This document shows, in pieces, positions 1 through 6,859 of a DNA stretch of 33,002 bases. The notes under the pieces are model-generated. The model saw nothing but the letters and a program-made list of their open reading frames with translations, was not told where the DNA came from and searched no databases. Origin of the DNA: Flavobacteriales bacterium (lineage in GTDB: Bacteria > Bacteroidota > Bacteroidia > Flavobacteriales_D > Crocinitomicaceae); the NCBI GenBank assembly GCA_009885545.1, contig VFKM01000094.1, positions 1-33,002 on the forward strand, written 5' to 3'. Position numbers and translations under genes: made by a program. Every line of letters starts with the position of its first letter. Position 1 is the first letter of the stretch.

Positions 1-866
<866 letters not shown>

Positions 867-1244
867 TTATTTGAAATTTGGTATGTCTGTTCGTTTCGCG
901 TCTGACCATAAATCTTCTAAATCATAAAATGGTCGTGCATCCTTGTAAAATACGTGTGCAACAACATTAATGTAATCTAATAATATCCATTCGCTGTTTG
1001 TTTTACCTTCGATATGCCAAGGTTTTTCTTGTAATTCTTTGCGGGTAAATCGGCTTATCGAATTGCTTATACCATCAACTTGGGTTGAAGATTCCCCACT
1101 ACAAATCACGAAAAAATCGCATACAGCATTGGAAATTTCTCTTAAATCAAGTACAACTATATCTTGTGCTTTGTTTTCTTGCATTCCCTCAACAATTGCA
1201 TCACACAATACTTGGGAATTCACATCATCTTCTAATTTATACAT
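867..1244 (-). CDS. rsfS: Ribosomal silencing factor RsfS (Iojap family)
   Basis: RsfS binds ribosomal protein uL14 on the large subunit and blocks subunit joining when nutrients are scarce. The 125-residue product has normal family length and the Iojap core: a region around DIVVLDLREIS, then CDFFVICSGES (family pattern D-F/Y-F-V/I-I-x-T/S-G), then a PWHIEG stretch and WILLDYINVVAHVF, where the conserved Asp-Tyr lies. It is a soluble cytoplasmic protein without a signal peptide. It is the first gene of a probable rsfS-ftsH unit and is divergent from birA, with 81 bp between the two starts. A TAnnTTTG box lies 19 bp upstream of the ATG, which supports this start. Confidence 0.95.
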   Translation of the reverse strand: MYKLEDDVNSQVLCDAIVEGMQENKAQDIVVLDLREISNAVCDFFVICSGESSTQVDGISNSISRFTRKELQEKPWHIEGKTNSEWILLDYINVVAHVFYKDARPFYDLEDLWSDAKRTDIPNFK

Positions 1245-1263
1245 TCGATTGTTTTAATCCTCA

Positions 1264-1271
1264 CAAATCTA
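1264..1271 (-). promoter_or_regulatory. Bacteroidota -7 promoter box upstream of rsfS (TAGATTTG)
   Basis: On the minus strand TAGATTTG matches the Bacteroidota primary-sigma -7 consensus TAnnTTTG exactly and lies 19 bp before the rsfS ATG. No clear TTTG -33 element is visible at the usual spacing, so the call rests on the -7 box and its position. Confidence 0.55.
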
Positions 1272-1325
1272 ACTTTTAATTTTAATTTTAACCAGTGTAT
1301 CAACGTTTCACTTTTAATAAAGTTC

Positions 1326-2066
1326 ATGCAAATAGGTCAAAAAATCATGCGATTTGACAGGGTCGATTCAACGAACAATTATACTGCCAATTTACTAAAA
1401 GAGGGTAAAATTGTGCACGGCACTGTTATTATGGCAGATACTCAAACTGCTGGACGTGGACAAAGAGGAACAAATTGGACTTCTAATGCTGGGGAAAACT
1501 TACTTTTCTCTTTGTTTATTGCACCCGACAATCTGTCAGTAGAAAACCAAGTTGCATTAACACACTTTGCATCGATTGGAATCGTTGAAGTTTTAAGAAA
1601 AATTGGCATATCAGCGGAAATAAAATGGCCAAATGATATTTACGTTAATCAAAAAAAAATTGCTGGAATTTTAATTGAAAACACCATTAAGGGTGGAATA
1701 ATTTCCAACTCTATAATTGGAATTGGTTTAAATGTGAATCAAATCCATTTTGAAAATTTTAATGCAACAAGTATTAAAATTGAAACGAATACTTTTAGTT
1801 CAATAGATTCTATAGTTTTTAAACTAATTGACGAGTTGAATACTTTGTGGGAATTCATTCAAAAAAGTGACTTTCAAACGATAAAAAAACGTTACTTGAA
1901 TTCTTTATATCAGTTAGGGACAAAAGCACTATATCAAGATGATTCTGGAAAGTTTGAAGGTGTTATTGAAGGTGTTTCTGAAATGGGTTATTTACAAATC
2001 AGAAAAGAAGGGGAATTGAAAGAGTATGATTTAAAGGAAATTTCTTTTTTAGTTGCAAGTGATTAG
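1326..2066 (+). CDS. birA: Biotin--[acetyl-CoA-carboxylase] ligase, no regulatory HTH
   Basis: This enzyme activates biotin with ATP and attaches it to the biotin carrier protein of acetyl-CoA carboxylase and related carboxylases. The 246-residue product shows the biotin-protein ligase core: the GRGQRG adenylate-binding loop at 43-48, KWPND at 100-104, and KIAGIL at 111-116 with the catalytic lysine K111. A C-terminal SH3-like part follows (about 200-244). The protein starts directly at the catalytic domain, so it lacks the N-terminal DNA-binding domain of E. coli BirA and cannot act as the biotin repressor. This monofunctional form is usual in the phylum. The gene stands alone, divergent from rsfS, and its last codons run into a repeat-rich intergenic stretch. 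Confidence 0.95.
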   Translation: MQIGQKIMRFDRVDSTNNYTANLLKEGKIVHGTVIMADTQTAGRGQRGTNWTSNAGENLLFSLFIAPDNLSVENQVALTHFASIGIVEVLRKIGISAEIKWPNDIYVNQKKIAGILIENTIKGGIISNSIIGIGLNVNQIHFENFNATSIKIETNTFSSIDSIVFKLIDELNTLWEFIQKSDFQTIKKRYLNSLYQLGTKALYQDDSGKFEGVIEGVSEMGYLQIRKEGELKEYDLKEISFLVASD

Positions 2067-2160
2067 TTACAAAATGGATAGTTACTAGTTATTTGTTTTT
2101 GAACCATTATTGTTTTTTACCAAAAGATATTCTTGTAGAAGCAACTAGTAACTCATAATT
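2049..2160. repeat. Intergenic inverted-repeat element between birA and the SRPBCC gene
   Basis: AGTTACTAGTT at 2080-2090 is the exact reverse complement of AACTAGTAACT at 2143-2153. Further AGTT(G/A)C words occur at 2051, inside the last birA codons, and at 2065. The same word family (AGTTGC, TAGCAACTAG) forms nested inverted repeats at 32478-32599. Both elements lie between the 3' ends of convergent genes and begin at the stop codon of the plus-strand gene (TGATTAGTTAC at 2060 against TGATTAGTTGC at 32478). No strong terminator hairpin with a U-tract is visible inside this copy. Confidence 0.6.
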
Positions 2161-2182
2161 AACAACTTTGGAGGTTACATGA

Positions 2183-2590
2183 TTATTTTTTGTAATCAAA
2201 ATGCTTTTTTAGGTTCTCAGACATAATATTGAACAAAGCCGTAAGAGGTTTTTCAACCATCATTTTAAGAAAAACATTGACTTCTCCGTCAAAAGCGATG
2301 TAACCATTTGTTTGGTCATCTTGATCTTCTAAGTGAATTGTTAGCCGAAATGGAAATGGAGATTTTTCACCAGATTTCATAAAAATTTTAGTTGTCCCTT
2401 CATATCCATCTTGAATAAGTGATATAATCACTGCACCTTGAACCTTAAAAGAACATTCTTCACTTGTTGCTCTCCAATCAGCAATTTGATCTTGAGGCAA
2501 CATGTAAATAAGATTTTGAGAATCCTTTAAAAAAGAAGCAACTACCTCATGATTTGCTGCAACGACAACTTTAGTACTATCAATCCTCAT
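2183..2590 (-). CDS. SRPBCC (START/CoxG-like) domain protein
   Basis: The 135-residue protein has the size and pattern of a single-domain SRPBCC protein, a helix-grip fold that binds hydrophobic ligands in a central cavity. Visible traits are an N-terminal strand and helix (VVVAANHEVVASFLKDSQNL), alternating beta strands through the middle, and a long C-terminal amphipathic helix (about 110-132). There is no signal peptide, so it is cytoplasmic. It starts 6 bp after the pyrE stop and is almost certainly co-transcribed with it. Its ligand is unknown, and nothing in the sequence ties it to pyrimidine metabolism apart from its position. Confidence 0.7.
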   Translation of the reverse strand: MRIDSTKVVVAANHEVVASFLKDSQNLIYMLPQDQIADWRATSEECSFKVQGAVIISLIQDGYEGTTKIFMKSGEKSPFPFRLTIHLEDQDDQTNGYIAFDGEVNVFLKMMVEKPLTALFNIMSENLKKHFDYKK

Positions 2591-2596
2591 AATTTC

Positions 2597-3238
2597 TTAT
2601 TTTCTCCAAGTTTGAGGATGATCTTTCCATTCACGAAGTGAAATCAAGTCATTTTTGGTAATATAGTCTTTACGTAATGCTTCTTCTATTAAGAAATCGT
2701 AATTCGTTAATGTGACATAAGGGACATTTGCATTTTTGAAATTTTCATCAGCAACACTAAATCCATATGTAAAAATTGCGATCAAACCTTTCACATCCAT
2801 TTCTGCCTCTTTTAATGCTTCAACAGCTTTAATACTGCTTCCACCAGTAGAAATCAAATCTTCAATAACAACGACTTTTTGACCTTTTTCAAAATGCCCT
2901 TCAATTAAATTACCCATTCCATGTCCTTTTGCAGAACTACGGATATAAATAAAAGGTAATCCTAATTCTTGAGCAACTAATGCACCTAAAGCAATTCCTC
3001 CGGTGGCAACTCCAGCTATTACGTCAGGTTTTCCAAAATATTCTAAAACAGCATCTGTATATGTTTGACGTATAAAAGTGCGAATTGCTGGATAAGACAA
3101 TGTCACCCTATTATCACAATAAATTGGAGAATTCCAACCTGATGCCCATGTAAAAGGATTATTTGGTTGAAGTTTTACAGCCTTAATTTGTAATAAAAAT
3201 TCAGCTACTTTTAAGGCTTTATCGTTGTTCAAAATCAT
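2597..3238 (-). CDS. pyrE: Orotate phosphoribosyltransferase
   Basis: PyrE condenses orotate with PRPP to give orotidine 5'-monophosphate, the fifth step of de novo pyrimidine synthesis. The 213-residue product has family-typical length. It carries the PRPP-binding motif VVVIEDLISTGGS at 122-134 with its acidic pair E126/D127, the flexible catalytic loop around K104-GHG, and a GVATGGIALG stretch at 76-85. It is the first gene of a two-gene unit with the SRPBCC gene. Its ATG is only 8 bp from the ATG of the divergent Nudix gene. A perfect TAnnTTTG box ends 5 bp before the pyrE ATG and overlaps the Nudix start codon, so the pyrE transcript is probably leaderless. Confidence 0.97.
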   Translation of the reverse strand: MILNNDKALKVAEFLLQIKAVKLQPNNPFTWASGWNSPIYCDNRVTLSYPAIRTFIRQTYTDAVLEYFGKPDVIAGVATGGIALGALVAQELGLPFIYIRSSAKGHGMGNLIEGHFEKGQKVVVIEDLISTGGSSIKAVEALKEAEMDVKGLIAIFTYGFSVADENFKNANVPYVTLTNYDFLIEEALRKDYITKNDLISLREWKDHPQTWRK

Positions 3239-3243
3239 GGCGC

Positions 3244-3251
3244 CAAATGTA
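3244..3251 (-). promoter_or_regulatory. -7 promoter box for pyrE (TACATTTG), overlapping the Nudix start codon
   Basis: The minus strand reads TACATTTG, an exact TAnnTTTG match, with 5 bp between the box and the pyrE ATG. Transcription would begin at or next to the A of ATG, giving a leaderless mRNA. The box overlaps the ATG of the divergent Nudix gene (3247-3249). No good -33 TTTG is seen. Confidence 0.55.
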
Positions 3252-3855
3252 CAAAGTTTTTATAGAAAATAGACCGATTTTTTTTACTGATATTATTTCA
3301 AAAAAGAAAAATATTTTTTTGATAGATAGCAACACACTACTTTCGGTTAAAGATGGTTTAATTCCTCAAATTTATAGGGTCGCTATTGAAAATGATATTC
3401 ACGTTTATTCAAACGAAATGGAAAAAGAATTTGACCGCTTATTCTTAGCATTTGTTAAGGTAGAAGCTGCAGGTGGAATTGTAAGAAATAAGAGCAAATT
3501 TTTATTTATAAAACGAAATGGCTTTTGGGATATTCCAAAAGGAAAACGAGAATCGAGTGAGTCTTTAGAAATGTGTGCTATTAGGGAAATCGAAGAAGAA
3601 TGTGGATTGAAGAAACCTGAAATTATTGGATTCATTTGTTCAACATTTCATACATATGAATATAAAGGCATCCCAACATTGAAAAAAACAGCATGGTTTT
3701 CACTTGATATCGAAGGAGAAATGCTGTTGAAACCTCAAATTGAAGAAGGGATTACTGATGTAGTTTGGATGAAAAAAAAGGAAATTGAAATTGTGCGAAA
3801 TAACACTTTCCGTTCAATTATTGAAGTTTTAGATGTTTATTTTCAAACGAAATAG
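3247..3855 (+). CDS. Nudix hydrolase
   Basis: Nudix enzymes cleave nucleoside diphosphates linked to another group, such as oxidised nucleotides, sugar nucleotides or dinucleoside polyphosphates. The 202-residue product has a complete Nudix box at 99-121, pattern GX5EX7REUXEEXGU, starting GKRESSE and ending REIEEECGL. The catalytic glutamates are therefore intact. The first 70 residues form an extra N-terminal part not needed for the fold, of unknown role; the core begins near VEAAGGIVR (72-80). The substrate cannot be told from sequence. Its promoter must lie within the pyrE 5' end because only 8 bp separate the starts; a weak TATCGTTG (3220-3227) is the best candidate. Confidence 0.9.
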   Translation: MYKVFIENRPIFFTDIISKKKNIFLIDSNTLLSVKDGLIPQIYRVAIENDIHVYSNEMEKEFDRLFLAFVKVEAAGGIVRNKSKFLFIKRNGFWDIPKGKRESSESLEMCAIREIEEECGLKKPEIIGFICSTFHTYEYKGIPTLKKTAWFSLDIEGEMLLKPQIEEGITDVVWMKKKEIEIVRNNTFRSIIEVLDVYFQTK

Positions 3856-3910
3856 AAGATTTGAAATTTGTAAACAAGATTGATTGTAAAATAAAAATTA
3901 TTTTTTTGTT

Positions 3911-3929
3911 AAAAGTGAAAGTCACTTTT
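3911..3929 (+). promoter_or_regulatory. Perfect 8-bp inverted repeat upstream of the DUF1573 gene
   Basis: AAAAGTGA, a 3-bp spacer, then TCACTTTT forms a perfect inverted repeat 36 bp before the DUF1573 ATG. No U-tract follows, so it does not look like a terminator for the Nudix gene. It could be an operator or a leader hairpin. A near-match -7 box (TAACCTTG) lies just downstream. Confidence 0.35.
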
Positions 3930-3965
3930 GAGAATTATTGTAACCTTGTTAAAAAAAGAGAAATT

Positions 3966-4403
3966 ATGAAATATCTATTATTCACATTAGCATTGATTTT
4001 AGGAGTTGGTGTTAGCGCACAAGAAACGACAGAAGTAAAGAAAGAAAAGAAGGAAAAAGTAGCGAAAAAGCAAAAAGGTTTAACTTTCACTCAAATAGAA
4101 ATTGTTAGAGAAGACATCCCTTATGGGTCTGATGAAACTTTCTCTTTTGACTTTAAAAATGACTCAAAAACTCCTGCAATAATTCAAGGAGTTCAAACTA
4201 GCTGCGGTTGTACGACTGCAAAAAAGCCAGAAGAACCAATTCAAAAAGGCAAAAAATCTCAAATATCAGTTAAATATGATACAAAAAGAGTAGGAGCGTT
4301 TACAAAAACAATTACGATTACTTCAAATGTTTCTGAGCCTATTATCTTAACTATAAAAGGAACGGTTTTGCCGGAGGTAGTAAAAGAAGTTCCAAAAGAA
4401 TAA
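3966..4403 (+). CDS. Secreted DUF1573 domain protein
   Basis: The ATG at 3966 is chosen over an in-frame ATG at 3861 because it places a clean Sec signal peptide (MKYLLFTLALILGVGVSAQ) at the N-terminus, whereas the upstream 35 residues look like untranslated leader. The mature 125-residue protein starts with a lysine-rich stretch (about 22-38). The DUF1573 domain follows, with the typical features FDFKN, TSCGCTTA and a KYDTKRVGAFTKTI strand region. DUF1573 is an immunoglobulin-like fold related to ASH/Hydin domains and common in Bacteroidota periplasmic or surface proteins; its role is unknown. A rho-independent terminator follows, so it is probably a single-gene unit or the end of a Nudix-DUF1573 transcript. 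Confidence 0.88.
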   Translation: MKYLLFTLALILGVGVSAQETTEVKKEKKEKVAKKQKGLTFTQIEIVREDIPYGSDETFSFDFKNDSKTPAIIQGVQTSCGCTTAKKPEEPIQKGKKSQISVKYDTKRVGAFTKTITITSNVSEPIILTIKGTVLPEVVKEVPKE

Positions 4404-4439
4404 AACTGTTAATCAAAAAATAGGCAATTGCCATAATTT

Positions 4440-4469
4440 AGTCGGTAGAATTTTCTTCCGACTTTTTTT
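4440..4469 (+). terminator. Rho-independent terminator after the DUF1573 gene
   Basis: AGTCGGTAGAA (4440-4450) pairs with TTCTTCCGACT (4453-4463) with one mismatch and a 2-nt loop, and a run of T (to 4469) follows. The U-tract is only on the plus-strand side, so it serves the DUF1573 gene rather than the converging SDR gene. Confidence 0.85.
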
Positions 4470-4504
4470 ATCAATGTTTGTTAAAGTTTTAGATTAATTT
4501 CAAA

Positions 4505-5269
4505 TCAACTATTTCTATGAATAACTGTTGCTGTAGCTTGTGCCGTTGGCATAATTGTTAGGTCATTAATCGTAACATGTTTTGGTCGTGTAGCAACGAA
4601 ATAAATAGTATCGGCAATATCTTTAGCAACTAATGGTTCAAATCCATCATAAACGCTTTTTGCTGTGACTTCATCGCCTTTAAATCTGACCAATGAAAAT
4701 TCTGTTTCAGCAGCGCCAGGAGCAATGTTGGTAACTTTAATATTATAATCTACTAAGTCAATTCGCATCGCTTTAGATAATGCATCTACAGCATGTTTTG
4801 ATGCACAATAAACATTTCCGCCTGCGTAAACTTCTTTCCCAGCAATACTTGCTATATTAAAAACATGTCCTTCTTTGTTGTTTTTTAGAAAGGGTACAAT
4901 TGCTCTAGTGACATACAACAATCCTTTTATGTTAGTATCAATCATTCTGTCCCAATCGTCAATTAGACCTTCATCAATAGGACTCCGACCAACTGCAAGA
5001 CCAGCATTATTAATCAAAATGCCAATGTTTTGTTTTACAGTATTTGGCAATGTTTCTATTCCTTTGAAAACGGCTTCTTCAATTCTAACATCGAAACACA
5101 AAATTTGAACATCTACATCGTATGTGTTAGAAAGATTAGATTGAATATGATTTAATCGTTCAATTCGTCTACCTGTTAATATTAGATTCCATCCGTTTTT
5201 AGCAAATATTTCCGCGCATGCTTCTCCGAAACCTGAAGTAGCACCAGTTATGAAAACGTATTTTTCCAT
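4505..5269 (-). CDS. Short-chain dehydrogenase/reductase (YdfG-like)
   Basis: A classical SDR of 254 residues that oxidises or reduces a hydroxy/keto substrate with NAD(P)H. Visible motifs are the Rossmann TGATSGFGE at 8-16, RR at 34-35 after the second strand (suggesting NADP preference), NNAG at 87-90, catalytic S141, Y154 and K158 in the YCASK pattern, and the downstream PGAAETEFS loop. This pattern fits the YdfG group of 3-hydroxy acid/serine dehydrogenases, but the substrate is not certain. The start overlaps the end of the upstream membrane-protein gene by 22 bp, so translation of the two is probably coupled. Confidence 0.9.
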   Translation of the reverse strand: MEKYVFITGATSGFGEACAEIFAKNGWNLILTGRRIERLNHIQSNLSNTYDVDVQILCFDVRIEEAVFKGIETLPNTVKQNIGILINNAGLAVGRSPIDEGLIDDWDRMIDTNIKGLLYVTRAIVPFLKNNKEGHVFNIASIAGKEVYAGGNVYCASKHAVDALSKAMRIDLVDYNIKVTNIAPGAAETEFSLVRFKGDEVTAKSVYDGFEPLVAKDIADTIYFVATRPKHVTINDLTIMPTAQATATVIHRNS

Positions 5270-6726
5270 TTTATATGATTTAAAGGTTTTAAAAGGATTA
5301 ATCCCACAATTACAAGGGCAAATTGAGCAGGGAATCTATATCTCGTAATAGCTCCTAAAACAGGTGTCGTCCAACCAATGAGTAACGAGAGTGAAAATGT
5401 GAAAATCAATAACGTGAAAATGATGTTTTTTTCGTTGATATTCAGTTTTCTTCTAAAGTATATGGATAACCCAAAAAACAGAATTACAAGCCAGACTTCA
5501 ATCAAAGAAAGGAATTTTAATTTACTACCTGGATCATTTGGGAATGGACGAATTATACTATTTACTAAGGCTTCAGGAATGTTTTTTATTAATTGAAATG
5601 CAGAGTTTTTGATTGGCGTTGTTTCAGTGAAGCTTGCACATCCTTTTTTGAAATATGTCCTTTGCCATATTTCTCCATTTGGAACTAAATGAACTTGTAT
5701 TGGTTTGTCAGTGCTTCCGAACCTATATTTATAAGCATCTGATTCTTTTTGTAATATTATTTCATTTCCAGCAATTGAAAGATTCTCATATTGAAATGGT
5801 TGGAAGTAATAATAATTTGAATTTGCAAGAACATGTAAACCACCTTTCCCAACATTTACGAAATCAAATTGTTTGCGAGTCAAACTATTAATCACTTTAT
5901 TTAATGATGTCTGAAATAAAACACTCATACTAAAAATAAAAACAATTAATGTAATTAAAGACGGTATTAGTTTAGACTTAAAAAGATTCTTATAAATTAA
6001 CAAGCAAAAAAGTGAAATAAGGATACATACCAAAACATATGGTTTGAATAATATGAGTAAAAAGATAGATAAAACTATATAAATTAGTCTTTTTGAGAGT
6101 TTATCATTGACAAGAATAGACCTAACTAATAAACTAATACCTAAAAATAAAAAAGGCTCCTTTAAAAGACTGGAAGTCCAAAATAAAGCACTTGGAACCA
6201 ATACTATAATCCAAAAGAATACAATGTATGTTTGTGACGTATATTTCTGGAATGAGATATAAAAATTCTTTAAAGCAATAGTTGAAAATAAGCATAAAAC
6301 AGACAAGTGAATTACGATTGAATTTCCCGAGAAAAAATGAATAATACTATGAGCACGAATTACATTTTTTGAATCATTTATAATTGTCAAATCTCCAGCT
6401 GACCAATATTGAGTCATGTGCAAATATTTGTTGATCAACTCTGTTGATTCACCTATTCCAGTTAACAATTGAAAATAATGTTTTGGAGATTGTGCAAAAA
6501 CATCATTTAAGTATTTCCCTTCATTTAAAAATGTTTCCCCGTCATGGCTTAATTCATCAATGCCATAAGTTTGAATATGAATTAAGAAAAGTAATAATCC
6601 TACACCTATTTTTATTAAAAAAACAGAGGGTAGTGTCCAAACTGATAAACCGTCCATTTGAAATACTTTCAAATAGCGCGTTATAAGAAATAAGAATAAA
6701 ATAAAAGCTATTGAATATATTAGCAC
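5248..6726 (-). CDS. Polytopic membrane protein of unknown function (GT-C or Wzy-like topology)
   Basis: I do not recognise a named family. The 492-residue product starts at GTG and has about 11 hydrophobic segments. Two lie at the N-terminus, followed by an acidic loop at about 56-75 (DELSHDGETFLNEGKYLNDVF region). A block of membrane segments spans about 125-275, then a soluble loop of about 120 residues (280-405), then three more membrane segments. An acidic first extracytoplasmic loop and one large later loop are seen in GT-C glycosyltransferases and in O-antigen polymerases, so a role in surface polysaccharide assembly is possible but only inferred. The gene ends inside the SDR gene (22-bp overlap). 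A TAnnTTTG box lies 14 bp before the GTG, which supports this start. Confidence 0.75.
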   Translation of the reverse strand: MLIYSIAFILFLFLITRYLKVFQMDGLSVWTLPSVFLIKIGVGLLLFLIHIQTYGIDELSHDGETFLNEGKYLNDVFAQSPKHYFQLLTGIGESTELINKYLHMTQYWSAGDLTIINDSKNVIRAHSIIHFFSGNSIVIHLSVLCLFSTIALKNFYISFQKYTSQTYIVFFWIIVLVPSALFWTSSLLKEPFLFLGISLLVRSILVNDKLSKRLIYIVLSIFLLILFKPYVLVCILISLFCLLIYKNLFKSKLIPSLITLIVFIFSMSVLFQTSLNKVINSLTRKQFDFVNVGKGGLHVLANSNYYYFQPFQYENLSIAGNEIILQKESDAYKYRFGSTDKPIQVHLVPNGEIWQRTYFKKGCASFTETTPIKNSAFQLIKNIPEALVNSIIRPFPNDPGSKLKFLSLIEVWLVILFFGLSIYFRRKLNINEKNIIFTLLIFTFSLSLLIGWTTPVLGAITRYRFPAQFALVIVGLILLKPLNHIKWKNTFS

Positions 6727-6740
6727 GAATTGTTTTTTTG

Positions 6741-6748
6741 CAAATTTA
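6741..6748 (-). promoter_or_regulatory. -7 promoter box for the membrane-protein/SDR unit (TAAATTTG)
   Basis: The minus strand reads TAAATTTG, an exact TAnnTTTG match ending 14 bp before the GTG start. A TTTG at 6777-6774 could be a -33 element, but its 25-bp spacing is longer than usual. Confidence 0.5.
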
Positions 6749-6816
6749 GGTATTTTTTTTACGTTTGTTTAGCCAAATTGTCTTCAATTTCCGACAGTTT
6801 GTCATATGTTTTCAGG

Positions 6817-6832
6817 TGGCACAAAGATTGAC
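6817..6832 (+). promoter_or_regulatory. Near-consensus sigma-54 type -24/-12 site upstream of htpG
   Basis: TGGCAC (6817-6822), 5 bp, then TTGA (6828-6831) matches the sigma-54 consensus TGGCAC-N5-TTGC except for A in place of the final C of the -12 GC. The spacing of the -24 GG and -12 G is exact. A start about 12 bp downstream gives a short leader of some 17 nt before the ATG at 6860. The site falls inside the longer alternative htpG frame, which argues against that longer start. Confidence 0.45.
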
Positions 6833-6859
6833 AAATTGCACGAAAAAAATAGTCTATAT

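Noticed and set aside
3861-3965. Longer DUF1573 start at ATG 3861
   Set aside because: It would bury the signal peptide behind 35 residues of low-complexity sequence and include the 3911-3929 hairpin.
4423-4432. 10-bp palindrome GGCAATTGCC before the DUF1573 terminator
   Set aside because: Short, downstream of the gene, and probably incidental next to the true terminator.
6806-6859. Longer htpG start at ATG 6806
   Set aside because: The 18 extra residues are not family-like and the stretch contains a promoter-like site; the ATG at 6860 matches the conserved HtpG N-terminus.
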